Virus record (IMG/VR): IMGVR_UViG_3300032677_000061
Coordinates: 1 to 42,134 of that record
From: a virus
Reading direction: 5' to 3' (one strand)
Length of the DNA: 42,134 nt
In this document: positions 14,375 to 22,456 of the stretch, piece after piece
How the letters are laid out: each line of letters opens with the position of its first letter
How positions within the stretch are numbered: position 1 is the first letter of the stretch
Position numbers and translations under genes: made by a program
Notes under the pieces: generated by a model
Told to the model about the DNA's origin: nothing
What the model saw: the letters and a program-made list of their open reading frames with translations, nothing else
Database searches by the model: none

Positions 14375-15793
14375 TCAAATATCATCAGACGGAAGATTAT
14401 TCAATAGATCTCTTAATTTACTACTTGCAACTTCTGCACGAACTTTTGGTACAGCAAGTCCATCTGTTGGGTTTTCTTGAGCTACCGTTTGACGATTCTT
14501 AATAGTGTTAAGTAATGCACTGCCAGCACTTTGACTGTTGTTATTTCCATAACTATCTTCCTCGGATAGGTCGCTGATACGCAAACTGTCAATATTGAAC
14601 TCCAAGTCAATCTTTTGACCAACACCGCTTGAACTACGTGTCTTCATCAGCTGAATTTGATAGCGACCACGCTCACGCATAGCACGACTTGTAAAGATAC
14701 CAAACACATTATCTGCTGTCTGAATCTTACTCAATCCACCTGAAATATGACTGTGATCAAACTCAACTTCTTCCACAGCACCGCGATTTAACTGTGCCGC
14801 AGTAACAAACACACAGTTCTTTTCCATAGCTAAATTGCGTAATTCTTCTGACACATATTTGTCTTTGACAAACAAGTTTTCAGCACTAATTTTCTTACCC
14901 ATAGGCATTAACAAGTCCAAATAGTCAACTAACAACACATCGACTCTACGTCCTAATTTAATTTCATATTCTTTCAAATACGCCCGAATATCGTTTGTAG
15001 TTTTACCGCTTGGCATATATTTGATCTGATATGTACCAGACTTCTTACCTACCATTTTGACCTTCATTTCAACATCATCTAAATTCTTAAACACATCCTT
15101 AGTAGCCATACCTGTTACCATTGCATCCATACGCATAGCAACGAGTTCTTCTGAAAGTTCTAGGGTTAAGTAAACTACATTCATGCCTTTTTCTGCAAAG
15201 TTGATACCTAAGTTTGCTAAGAATAACGACTTGCCTGCTCCTGATCCGCCTGCAAAAATATTCAACTCACCACGATTAAATCCGCCGAATAATTTGTCAT
15301 CGACTGCTTTCCAGCCAGTCGATACTTGACCATTTTTGTCTTTAATCTTCATCAAACGTGTGCGAGGATCCAGCCAGTAATCTGTACCTAAATCTCTCTG
15401 CAGACCAATTTGTACCGCTAACTTGATCTTTTCTTCAACACTACCGTATTCACCTTTTTCTAACAAATCGGCGCTTTCTAAGATTGCTTTTTCCAAACCT
15501 TTATGTCGAATGAATGTTTCAAAATCATTAAGTAGCCAGTCATAGTGTTCATCACGCAAATCATGTGGCACTTTAAAATTGCTACCAGTGGCGGCATTGA
15601 TAATCTCTTCTGTGGGCACTACAGAATGTTCTTCAATGTACTGATGCATAAATTCAGCCGCCGGCTGCAATCTACGATCAAACAATGTATGATCAAAAAT
15701 GCCCTGACATCTACTAAACGTGGCGGCATCTGCCAACATCATTTCTAGATATACTTTTTGTATATCATATCCGTAATCTGTATTTTGTTTCAT
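14375..15793 (-). CDS. 41: Replicative DNA helicase, gp41/DnaB-like, 472 aa
   Basis: The hexameric 5'-3' helicase of the T4-type replisome, which works with the primase gp61 encoded just upstream. Walker A is GGSGAGKS at residues 182-189. Walker B is DVLLVDYLDLL at about 285-295, and a sensor Gln lies in VFVTAAQLNRGAVEE. The N-terminal 150 residues form the helical domain typical of the family, and the length is normal for gp41. There is no ribosome site; TATAAT ends five bases before the ATG, predicting a leaderless early or middle transcript. The C-terminal 60 residues are polar and probably flexible. Confidence 0.95.
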   Translation of the reverse strand: MKQNTDYGYDIQKVYLEMMLADAATFSRCQGIFDHTLFDRRLQPAAEFMHQYIEEHSVVPTEEIINAATGSNFKVPHDLRDEHYDWLLNDFETFIRHKGLEKAILESADLLEKGEYGSVEEKIKLAVQIGLQRDLGTDYWLDPRTRLMKIKDKNGQVSTGWKAVDDKLFGGFNRGELNIFAGGSGAGKSLFLANLGINFAEKGMNVVYLTLELSEELVAMRMDAMVTGMATKDVFKNLDDVEMKVKMVGKKSGTYQIKYMPSGKTTNDIRAYLKEYEIKLGRRVDVLLVDYLDLLMPMGKKISAENLFVKDKYVSEELRNLAMEKNCVFVTAAQLNRGAVEEVEFDHSHISGGLSKIQTADNVFGIFTSRAMRERGRYQIQLMKTRSSSGVGQKIDLEFNIDSLRISDLSEEDSYGNNNSQSAGSALLNTIKNRQTVAQENPTDGLAVPKVRAEVASSKLRDLLNNLPSDDI

Positions 15794-15798
15794 ATTGT

Positions 15799-15825
15799 AT
15801 TATACACTTTAATTAAACACTTTAA
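15799..15825 (-). promoter_or_regulatory. Early/middle promoter of gp41 with paired TTAAAGTG boxes
   Basis: The minus strand has TATAAT (15804-15799) five bases before the ATG, with no recognisable -35. Instead TTAAAGTG occurs twice at a 13-base spacing (15805-15812 and 15818-15825) directly upstream. This resembles an activator-dependent phage middle promoter, but the box is not the T4 MotA sequence. Confidence 0.5.
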
Positions 15826-17278
15826 CACCGTAATGGCGTTCAAAGCTCTTTGCATCTGCATGATCATTCACCATAGGTTTACCCTTAATGTTTAAACTGG
15901 TATTAAGTAACATCGGGCATCCAGTTCGAGCATACCATAGCTCTAAGAGTTTTCTGAACGGCGATCCATCGTTTGGAACAGTTTGTACACGTGAACTTCC
16001 ATCACGATGCACGACAGCAGGATAAAGCTCAGGATTCCGTAAACGGGCGATGACTTGCATATACCTACTATTATGCCAATTACGAGGCATAGTAAAATAC
16101 TCATCAACAAACTCCTCGAGTATTGCTGGAGCAAACGGTCTGAATTGTTGTCGTTGTTTGATTGCATTTACCTTATCCTTTATATCTATATCGCGGGGAT
16201 CCGCTAATAAACTTCTATTACCTAACGCTCTTGGACCAAATTCTGCACGTCCTCGAGCAACACCGCATATTTTATTAATTTCTAAATAATCGACAATTTG
16301 TTCATTAGTTGCACGATAACCCATGTTATAACCTAAGAACGGATCAAACTCGTCAGGTGACATTCGCCATTCTGGATGTTTGGCTAGTACAGCGCCTACC
16401 GCACTTCCAGCATCACCTGGATTTGGCATTATCCAGGTATTATCAAAATAGTTTCCTGTTAGTCTATTAGCAAGGCAATTTAACGCACAACCACCCATTA
16501 AGACTAAATTTTTACTATTGACTAGCCTTGTTGCTTTTATCAATAAATGCTCGAAGTATTCTTCGTATATGTCTTGAGTGGTGGCCGCAATCTCAAAACT
16601 ATCTTTAACGGTTAAGTCAGGACGCCAATCCATTACACCTCTATGACAACTACGTAAAAATTTTAAGTTGCCATAATTGTCTATAAAATCGTGACTCATG
16701 TCAAAATTTAACTTGCCAGGATCACCATATGCGGCCATGCCCATTAAGATATATTCATCTTCCTTAGGCTTTAATCCTACACGTTGAGTCATGGCACTAT
16801 AGAATAATCCGATACTATGTGGGTAACGTAAACTCCATCTCTTTTTAAGTTTGTTACCTTTTGCTTCCCATATTGTAGCAGTATCCCACTCGCCGATAGC
16901 GTCTATAACTACTACACATGCTTCATCGAATCCGCTGGTAAAATATCCACCAGCCGCATGACTAAGATGATGGTCGACATAAGTTATAGGTGCATTGATC
17001 TCGTAACGAGCCATGTAAATTTCAATATCATTGTCTCGACCTTTCCAACCTTGACCAGCATAAAATTGTCTTAAAGTCTTAAGAAATGGGCGTTCATACC
17101 AATAAACTTGGTCAGGAGCTCCGTATTGTTTTGCGGCCATAACCAAATCACGACATAAATCTTTATCGTTTTTTATACCGCTAAATCGTTCGCTGTGACT
17201 AGCAAACACTAATTTTTCATCACAGAATACCGCTATTGCGGCATCGTGACTATTTGCAGAAATTCCCCAACTAATCAT
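15809..17278 (-). CDS. Carbamoyltransferase, NodU/TobZ family, 489 aa
   Basis: It transfers a carbamoyl group, in relatives from carbamoyl phosphate through a carbamoyl-adenylate, to a hydroxyl of a small molecule or sugar. Visible motifs are the N-terminal ASKHA/Kae1-like strand (WGISANSHDAAIAVF), metal-binding DHHLSHA at residues 102-108, VVIDAIGEWDT, the LMGGCALNCLANRL segment and the C-terminal ARGRAEFGPRALGNRSLLAD signature. The length is slightly under the usual 540-600. The start at 17278 overlaps the primase stop by eight bases (ATGATTAG), so translation is coupled to gp61. Such enzymes are known in several aquatic T4-like phages; the acceptor here is unknown. Confidence 0.9.
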   Translation of the reverse strand: MISWGISANSHDAAIAVFCDEKLVFASHSERFSGIKNDKDLCRDLVMAAKQYGAPDQVYWYERPFLKTLRQFYAGQGWKGRDNDIEIYMARYEINAPITYVDHHLSHAAGGYFTSGFDEACVVVIDAIGEWDTATIWEAKGNKLKKRWSLRYPHSIGLFYSAMTQRVGLKPKEDEYILMGMAAYGDPGKLNFDMSHDFIDNYGNLKFLRSCHRGVMDWRPDLTVKDSFEIAATTQDIYEEYFEHLLIKATRLVNSKNLVLMGGCALNCLANRLTGNYFDNTWIMPNPGDAGSAVGAVLAKHPEWRMSPDEFDPFLGYNMGYRATNEQIVDYLEINKICGVARGRAEFGPRALGNRSLLADPRDIDIKDKVNAIKQRQQFRPFAPAILEEFVDEYFTMPRNWHNSRYMQVIARLRNPELYPAVVHRDGSSRVQTVPNDGSPFRKLLELWYARTGCPMLLNTSLNIKGKPMVNDHADAKSFERHYGVKVFN

Positions 17279-18239
17279 GTTTAAACCACTTTTTTGCTTT
17301 GAGTTGTATTTTAAGATTGTTAGACTCTTTAGAACTAACAATCAACCACATCGTAGCTAGTTTACCTAGTTTAATCACAGCATCATTGATATCTTTAATG
17401 CCTTCGGGCCAATCAGGCATGCTTACTGACCAATTATATTCAAGTGCTTGTTCTAGTGTTGCTTTACCAGCTTCGTCCCTATCTGGTACTAAAATTATTT
17501 CTTTACCTAGCTGTCTTAGTAGCCAATTTTGGCTGTCTTTGATCTCTGCTCCGAGCAATGCACAACCATCAATACTTAGTGCATCAAACGGGCCTTCGCT
17601 AACAATTATGAATTCTCGATCATTGTGTTGGTTGTCTAAATTAAACACATATCCAGGTTGTTGCTCTGACAAATATTTAGGTTGTGCATCGTTGACTGCA
17701 CGGGCAGTCCAGCCTACAATTTCTCCTTTGTATAAAAAAGGAATAATTAACCTGTTACTAAAACCAACTTTTGGAGTCCAATAGAAAAGAAAATCTTCAG
17801 GAAAAAGTCGTCTACTTACCATGTATTCTAATACAGGTATAAGTTTTTCTGGAGGGTTAGATAATAAGTCTGTAATCGCAATACTATCCATGGGCAATGC
17901 ACGGATATCAAATTTAGGAATTATATTACGAACTTCTGCGGTATTATTTTGATCTAAGCGTAATGCTTCCAATCTCATCTGCGAAATGATATCATCGGGG
18001 ATATTTAGATCCCGCATGAACTCATTCATTTTTTTGCTTATGTGTCTACCAGGTTGCCAACTGCATTTAAATCCGCAATTAAAACAATGATAACTTACAG
18101 CATCGCCTTGATTAACAATAAATCCGCCACGCTGTCGTTTATCATCACAACATACCGCGTTGAACCCAATCCAACCACTTGGAGTATGTTTACGCTTTGC
18201 AGGCAGGTATGTAAGTAATGTATCCGCTATTAGGCTCAT
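17271..18239 (-). CDS. 61: DNA primase, gp61-like, 322 aa
   Basis: It makes RNA primers for lagging-strand synthesis with gp41. The N-terminal zinc-binding region has CC at residues 30-31 and YHCFNCGFKC at 50-59. The Toprim domain has EGPFDAL at 215-221, with the catalytic glutamate, and DRDEAG at 253-258, with the metal-binding aspartates. The length is close to the 342 aa of T4 gp61. A TATAAT ends five bases before the ATG, again a leaderless arrangement; the AAGG just before the ATG is too close to act as a normal ribosome site. It overlaps the carbamoyltransferase gene downstream. Confidence 0.93.
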   Translation of the reverse strand: MSLIADTLLTYLPAKRKHTPSGWIGFNAVCCDDKRQRGGFIVNQGDAVSYHCFNCGFKCSWQPGRHISKKMNEFMRDLNIPDDIISQMRLEALRLDQNNTAEVRNIIPKFDIRALPMDSIAITDLLSNPPEKLIPVLEYMVSRRLFPEDFLFYWTPKVGFSNRLIIPFLYKGEIVGWTARAVNDAQPKYLSEQQPGYVFNLDNQHNDREFIIVSEGPFDALSIDGCALLGAEIKDSQNWLLRQLGKEIILVPDRDEAGKATLEQALEYNWSVSMPDWPEGIKDINDAVIKLGKLATMWLIVSSKESNNLKIQLKAKKWFKHD

Positions 18240-18244
18240 GCCTT

Positions 18245-18250
18245 ATTATA
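18245..18250 (-). promoter_or_regulatory. -10 element of the primase gene, leaderless spacing
   Basis: TATAAT on the minus strand followed by AAGGC and the ATG at 18239. No -35 consensus at 16-18 bases. The spacing is identical to that of the gp41 gene. Confidence 0.45.
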
Positions 18251-18256
18251 ACAGAT

Positions 18257-19360
18257 TTATGAAGAATATGCTACTACTTCGGTTATCGAACCATAAGTCA
18301 AAGTTGGGTTTTGTTGACTACCATATTGCCAAACATCTGGATACTGCCAACTAATACGCATGTAGTTGTATTGTCCACCGGTGCTTGCTACCGGAACATT
18401 ATTAAAGGTCACAGTAGTAGTTGTAGCGGTATTGAATGTATAACTTTGAAGTTGTGGCGCATTTAAAAATGAACTAACGGCAATTGTCATGTCTTCTGTA
18501 GCTTCGACGTAAACTGTTCCGATAAAGTTTACTAGAGTTACTTCAAAGTTCATATATTCGATTGGAACAGCTTCGTAAAATTTACAAGGAATTGCAGGAG
18601 TATGATTGATAACATTACCCATGAAGTTAATTTCACCTACAAAACTGTCGTAAACCATTTCATCTCTGAAAGTCGGTGTAGCATTACCAATCAATTGTAT
18701 TTTACCAGGTGCACCAAATTGGCTATCGTTATATAACATAATTTCATTGCCAGCTGGATCAATACCTGTAACGCTATAAGTCAAATACTGATCTGCTAAG
18801 TCTGAAAGATCTTCTTGAGGAATTACAATATTTCCTAAACCTTTAACAATATTGCTAATTGACAAGCCAGTAGCATTGGCAACTGTTTGATTTTGAAATG
18901 TTACAGTTAATGTTGTAGTTGCACTATCGATATCGCTAGCAACTCCGCTGACAAATACTGGGCCTATGATATTTGTTCCAGTTACTTGATAGTTTACTGA
19001 AAATGTTCCAGTGATATTTGCTGTTGGAATAGTAATAGTTGTACTAGAACTTTTTCCGTTAGTAGCAACAACTGTGGCATTAGTTGCACTAGCTACACTT
19101 TGCAAATTCATGTTATATGGGCTGTTGGGCAATGCTTTGCCGCCTTGATCCATAATATTAACTACAATATTATTCAAAGCTGTTGTTAGGTCGAGACGCT
19201 TTTGATCAACATTCTGAATGTCAAATTCAAGGACGTTGTCGACTCCATTGTAAATTTTTATTGTTCTTGCGTACACGACACGGTTCTCCACAGTGAATCC
19301 TGCCAAATCGGCTAATAGAATGATCCTATTAGGATATAAATAACTTTGGATTTTTTGCAT
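18257..19360 (-). CDS. Virion structural protein, 367 aa
   Basis: No enzymatic motif is seen. Residues 1-80 are mixed alpha-beta (LYPNRIILLADLAGF, YNGVDNVLEFDIQNVDQKR), resembling the N-terminal structural domain found on phage baseplate or fibre-like proteins. Residues 80-200 are a Thr/Asn/Val-rich beta insert like the repeat modules of the giant protein. The end is a beta sandwich with aromatic residues (YNYMRISWQYPDVW). A CATAAATA late box lies 19 bases before the ATG, and a weak AAAGG ribosome site follows it, so it is expressed late even though it sits among replication genes. The structural assignment is inferred from composition and the promoter. Confidence 0.7.
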   Translation of the reverse strand: MQKIQSYLYPNRIILLADLAGFTVENRVVYARTIKIYNGVDNVLEFDIQNVDQKRLDLTTALNNIVVNIMDQGGKALPNSPYNMNLQSVASATNATVVATNGKSSSTTITIPTANITGTFSVNYQVTGTNIIGPVFVSGVASDIDSATTTLTVTFQNQTVANATGLSISNIVKGLGNIVIPQEDLSDLADQYLTYSVTGIDPAGNEIMLYNDSQFGAPGKIQLIGNATPTFRDEMVYDSFVGEINFMGNVINHTPAIPCKFYEAVPIEYMNFEVTLVNFIGTVYVEATEDMTIAVSSFLNAPQLQSYTFNTATTTTVTFNNVPVASTGGQYNYMRISWQYPDVWQYGSQQNPTLTYGSITEVVAYSS

Positions 19361-19379
19361 TTGGCAGAACCTTTAATAG

Positions 19380-19387
19380 TATTTATG
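19380..19387 (-). promoter_or_regulatory. T4-type late promoter overlapping an opposite start codon
   Basis: CATAAATA on the minus strand, seven of eight to TATAAATA, 19 bases before the ATG at 19360. On the plus strand the same bases contain the ATG (19385-19387) of the divergent 124-aa gene. Confidence 0.65.
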
Positions 19388-19759
19388 GCAAAATTAAGAG
19401 ACAACATCGAACAAAATTTACCCTTTATCAGCGTCATTAACTACGGCGAAAATGAATACGTGGGCATCATAATCAACCAGGACCAGTACGTCACTAGTTT
19501 CTATGATCTCAATGCTATTAAAACTCCCGAAGAAAAGACACAATTCCTAGAAATAGGTGAAACATGGTGGTGGGAAAGTAACCGTCAATTTCCTATAAAC
19601 ATATTCTGTAGGGAGCAAATTCATCCCTTTAATTATTGTGTTAAAACATTTAACAGTAAAGATGTAAGAGTATTACTAGGTCCTGTGGTTAATTTAATGA
19701 ATCTTACTCTAAAAAGAGTCAAGCGTAAAAGTGTTCAATTAGTTAGAAAAGTTCGCTAA
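19385..19759 (+). CDS. Conserved hypothetical protein, 124 aa
   Basis: It is probably related to a small conserved protein of T4-like cyanophages, recalled from the pattern ENEYVGIIIN, a central WWWESNR motif and an RKSVQLVRK end. Its function is unknown. The start at 19385 gives MAKLRDNIEQNLPF; an earlier in-frame ATG at 19346 lies inside the divergent structural gene and is less likely. No ribosome site is seen. Its 3' end overlaps the convergent DnaE-like gene by 21 bases. It is an isolated rightward gene in an otherwise leftward stretch. Confidence 0.75.
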   Translation: MAKLRDNIEQNLPFISVINYGENEYVGIIINQDQYVTSFYDLNAIKTPEEKTQFLEIGETWWWESNRQFPINIFCREQIHPFNYCVKTFNSKDVRVLLGPVVNLMNLTLKRVKRKSVQLVRKVR

Positions 19760-20308
19760 TTGTTCACAAATTAAATTCATCTGCACAACAATTACATGTG
19801 CATAGGCTACAGCATGTGCCTTCTTAAAAAAATATTCATCTCCTTCGGGTTTCTGCCAAACTTCTAAGTTCACGGTATTCCAATCTTTTCCAACTAAGTG
19901 ACGCTTTGCAGGACGAATCATTGCCAAAACAGCCGCCAGTTGTTCGATCGTTGTTGGTTTCATCTCTCTGAGTATTGCCCCATGACCATTCACGTGAAAC
20001 AGTTTGTTGACGAAATCGTCTTCTAATAATAGATCCCATATAGGCTCCGTATTCAATAAAGTTTTTAGATGCTGTATACTATCAACGCCTTCGTACACTG
20101 AAACGTTTAAAAAATCGAGTTTAAAATATCCTCTTTCTTCTGCCGTTTTATAATCTAATGTAGAAATTCCATCGATAGGATTATGCGGAATACTAGTGCA
20201 ATACACACCAGTATTATGTTTCTTATTAGTATCAATCCGTGCGTCAATATGCTTTAATAAATCTAAAGCCTTTGTTCTATCTGCAAAATCTATATCAATA
20301 TCTGGCAT
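19739..20308 (-). CDS. Short DnaE-palm-like protein, 189 aa
   Basis: The sequence reads like excised pieces of a bacterial DNA polymerase III alpha subunit. PDIDIDF at residues 2-8 matches the DnaE motif with two catalytic aspartates. YFKLDFLNV at 61-69 matches the motif with the third (D65). IEQLAAVLAMIRPA (about 121-134) resembles the helix that follows, and KKAHAVAYAH near 168 resembles the KSHAAAYA motif. DnaE itself exceeds 1000 aa, so PHP, finger and tau-binding parts are missing. Whether it polymerises, binds another polymerase or is a relic is unknown. It is the last gene of the leftward operon, starting directly after the 54-aa gene's stop. Confidence 0.65.
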   Translation of the reverse strand: MPDIDIDFADRTKALDLLKHIDARIDTNKKHNTGVYCTSIPHNPIDGISTLDYKTAEERGYFKLDFLNVSVYEGVDSIQHLKTLLNTEPIWDLLLEDDFVNKLFHVNGHGAILREMKPTTIEQLAAVLAMIRPAKRHLVGKDWNTVNLEVWQKPEGDEYFFKKAHAVAYAHVIVVQMNLICEQLANFSN

Positions 20309-20473
20309 TTAATAATCCGTATGTATCCATTCTTTAGGTTCATCTTTAGTAGGATTGTATGGTTCCTTAGTAACAGGGTTAACTAGTCGCCAGATGTCTG
20401 CACAACGATTTTGTTCGGGTATTTCTTCGACAATCGTTCCATCTTGCAATAACCATGTTACTGGAGAATTCAT
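20309..20473 (-). CDS. Small hypothetical protein, 54 aa
   Basis: A 54-codon frame between two clear genes. Its ATG overlaps the TGA of the upstream 230-aa gene (ATGA), and its TAA is immediately followed by the ATG of the DnaE-like gene, so it fits the operon exactly. The product starts MNSPVTWLLQDGT, is acidic and has one cysteine and four tryptophan/tyrosine positions in its second half (DIWRLVNP, KEWIHTDY). No family is recognised. The junction geometry is the main evidence that it is real. Confidence 0.7.
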   Translation of the reverse strand: MNSPVTWLLQDGTIVEEIPEQNRCADIWRLVNPVTKEPYNPTKDEPKEWIHTDY

Positions 20474-21162
20474 ATTCCTGACTCCTTTACTACTTGTTTA
20501 ACTAGTTCAACATCTGCTGGTAATTTTTTAAATTTACTTACCCAGAATGGCGGATCAATGATATTTTGTATATGTGCCAACTGTTCATCGCTAAACTTTT
20601 GTAGCATAGTTTTTCCGCTGGCACTATTCAAGACCAGCCAAGGACTAATTTTTCCGTCTTTGATATCATAACAAGCACGACTTAGGCTAACATATAAGAA
20701 ATAATGATTCCATGGCGCATTATTTGCATCACTCCATTCCTGCATATGAATGATACTGCGTTCAAGTGCCGTCTCCACTGATTCACGTTTAATTAAATCA
20801 AAAACATATTGTTCATATAATTCTTCACGACACCAATGATCTAGTTTTACCCCAGATGTAACCACATAATCAATAAATTTATGAGGATATAAAGGGTTAA
20901 CATTACTGACGAAAGACCCAAACTTAACAAAAGCATTATAATAAGGACTTTTTGCAAATTCGTCATAGGTCTTATTACCTTTGTTGTTTTGTGTTGTTTG
21001 ATAAAATCTATTAAAGGTATCATAAGCTAATACTACGTGTCTTTCTGTACGTGCAAGTGCTCTTCGTTTTTGTTCGCACACATGTACAAACAGGGTTTTT
21101 TCTTGCATAAACCCTTTATTACAATATTGACAGATATATGGTTGCGGTGCTAGTGCCATCAT
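20470..21162 (-). CDS. Conserved phage protein with N-terminal zinc finger, 230 aa
   Basis: Residues 11-29 form a C2HC finger (C11-x2-C14-x12-H27-x-C29, in YICQYCNKGF), followed by a basic stretch, KRRALART. The remainder is helical, with patterns FVKFGSFVSNVNPLYPHKFIDY (about residues 75-96), KLDHWCREELYEQYV and ISPWLVLNSASGK. I recall similar unannotated proteins in T4-like phages but no established function. A nucleic-acid-binding role is suggested by the finger and by the replication and repair neighbours. The ATG overlaps the upstream TGA (ATGA), implying coupled translation. Confidence 0.75.
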   Translation of the reverse strand: MMALAPQPYICQYCNKGFMQEKTLFVHVCEQKRRALARTERHVVLAYDTFNRFYQTTQNNKGNKTYDEFAKSPYYNAFVKFGSFVSNVNPLYPHKFIDYVVTSGVKLDHWCREELYEQYVFDLIKRESVETALERSIIHMQEWSDANNAPWNHYFLYVSLSRACYDIKDGKISPWLVLNSASGKTMLQKFSDEQLAHIQNIIDPPFWVSKFKKLPADVELVKQVVKESGI

Positions 21163-21635
21163 TTTAATTTTTTAGCAATGGTGGCTTCGTCCATGCCATG
21201 CAGGCGTGCAAGATCTTTTATTTCTTTATCTGTTGACATTTCTGCCAACATTTCAATTTCATCACGTTTGGCATTAGGCATCAATTCTTCTAAGAATTTT
21301 GTCTTTTTATTACTACCAGTTTTCTTCTTAAAACCAATCCATTCATGATAAAATTGTGTAGATCCATCATAGCTACACATGCACAATAATTGCCAAAGTA
21401 GCTTAGGATGTTTTTGTAAAGTATTCCAATGCTTGTTAAAATACTCGTTAACTGTTAATACAAAATGTTCTTGTATTTCACGTTTGTTACTTTTTACGTT
21501 ACTGATATAACGATTAAGAATGTACAATTCGCTTTTAAGACTTTTTTGTTGTTCCGGAGTCATTTCATCCCAAACAGATTTTGCGTTCAAATCAACAAAC
21601 GCTATTTTTTCTTTAAGTTCAATTTTATCACTCAT
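21159..21635 (-). CDS. gp62-like clamp-loader small subunit (tentative), 158 aa
   Basis: A helical, highly charged protein. The segments LNRYISNVKSN, KHPKLLWQLLCMCSYDG, WIGFKKK and NAKRDEIEMLAEM ... LARLHGMDEATIAKKLK recall the layout of T4-type gp62, the small clamp-loader subunit that partners gp44. T4 gp62 is 187 aa, so the size is compatible. The weakness is context: gp44 and gp45, usually adjacent, are not in this window. If the assignment is wrong it is an operon protein of unknown function. The start overlaps the end of the 82-aa gene by eight bases. Confidence 0.5.
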   Translation of the reverse strand: MSDKIELKEKIAFVDLNAKSVWDEMTPEQQKSLKSELYILNRYISNVKSNKREIQEHFVLTVNEYFNKHWNTLQKHPKLLWQLLCMCSYDGSTQFYHEWIGFKKKTGSNKKTKFLEELMPNAKRDEIEMLAEMSTDKEIKDLARLHGMDEATIAKKLK

Positions 21636-21876
21636 AACGTTCTTTACTTAGTTTATATAACATTATAACACGATCCAAGGCCTTTTGTAAAGCAGGATTG
21701 GTTTGTGCCTCTTCAATTACACCCCGCCAAAAGTCGTTTATGCGGTGACCATTCACTGGATCATAATCCCACCCTATTGGTGTTCTTGTATCGGGATCGG
21801 CTCCTACTTCTCGAGCATAGGTCACTCCATCTGCTCGTTCATAGATATAAGTAGCTCCAGGTTTAAGGTTACCCAT
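21628..21876 (-). CDS. Conserved hypothetical protein, 82 aa
   Basis: It begins MGNLKPGATYIYERADGV and contains GADPDTRTPIGWDYDP and NPALQKALDRVIMLY. This pattern is remembered from small conserved proteins of T4-like cyanophages with no known role. The frame is open further upstream to 21957, but the ATG at 21876 overlaps the previous gene's stop (ATGGGTAA) in the operon style seen around it, and the product then starts at the conserved methionine. The C-terminal half is a charged helix. The spacing implies translational coupling with the 2OG oxygenase before it. Confidence 0.75.
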   Translation of the reverse strand: MGNLKPGATYIYERADGVTYAREVGADPDTRTPIGWDYDPVNGHRINDFWRGVIEEAQTNPALQKALDRVIMLYKLSKERYE

Positions 21877-22456
21877 CGACTTCGATATCCTTAATTTTGA
21901 CAAAATTACCTGAAATAGATACTCTCTTTGATTCCCTATCTCTAAACGGATAAACATAATGCTGAATCTCTGCCGGAAAAATTAATATCATTTTTTCCTC
22001 AGGATGAATGAGAGCCTGTGGTGGAAATAAACTATTTTTGTATCCAAAATTAAATTGAATAGCACCCTCAACATAACCGATATCTTGTTTCTTTTTATAA
22101 AAATAATTGGCTCTAAATTTAGGAACTTTTAGATAAATCACATAAGACAATATACCATAATGATCATGCATAGGCAAGAACCCATCGTGTGCTTGTACAT
22201 TGATCCACTGATTTGATAATTTTAAATCATTGTTACCAACATACTGATTAACATGACGACCAATCTGTTTATTATAGTAATCTCTATGCTCTTCTTTTAA
22301 AAATTTAAAATCTGCACCGCCATTCCAGAAATTTTCGTTTTGTTCTAGTGGCTGGTAATCTCCCAGATGGTTTTCATATTCGTCTAATAAAAATTTATAA
22401 AAATCATCGGAGATTGAACTTTGATATATTTGTATTCCAACTGGGATTAAATTCAT
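21869..22456 (-). CDS. 2OG-Fe(II) oxygenase-like protein, 195 aa
   Basis: It has the same family features as the oxygenases at 4011-4610 and 22453-23091. An iron site MHDHYG at residues 96-101 (HDH at 97-99) is followed by LSYVIYLKVP. IFPAEIQHYVYP carries the distal H166, and SKRVSISGNF carries R178, the likely 2-oxoglutarate anchor. The substrate is unknown; relatives in phages act on unidentified proteins or small molecules. The ATG overlaps the TGA of the preceding oxygenase (ATGA), so the two are probably made in fixed ratio. Sequence outside the motifs differs strongly from its neighbour, so this is not a recent duplication. Confidence 0.8.
   Translation of the reverse strand: MNLIPVGIQIYQSSISDDFYKFLLDEYENHLGDYQPLEQNENFWNGGADFKFLKEEHRDYYNKQIGRHVNQYVGNNDLKLSNQWINVQAHDGFLPMHDHYGILSYVIYLKVPKFRANYFYKKKQDIGYVEGAIQFNFGYKNSLFPPQALIHPEEKMILIFPAEIQHYVYPFRDRESKRVSISGNFVKIKDIEVDG

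Noticed and set aside
15943-16167. 74-codon leftward frame with a hydrophobic segment inside the carbamoyltransferase gene
   Set aside because: It is an alternative frame of a well-supported enzyme, with no independent signals.
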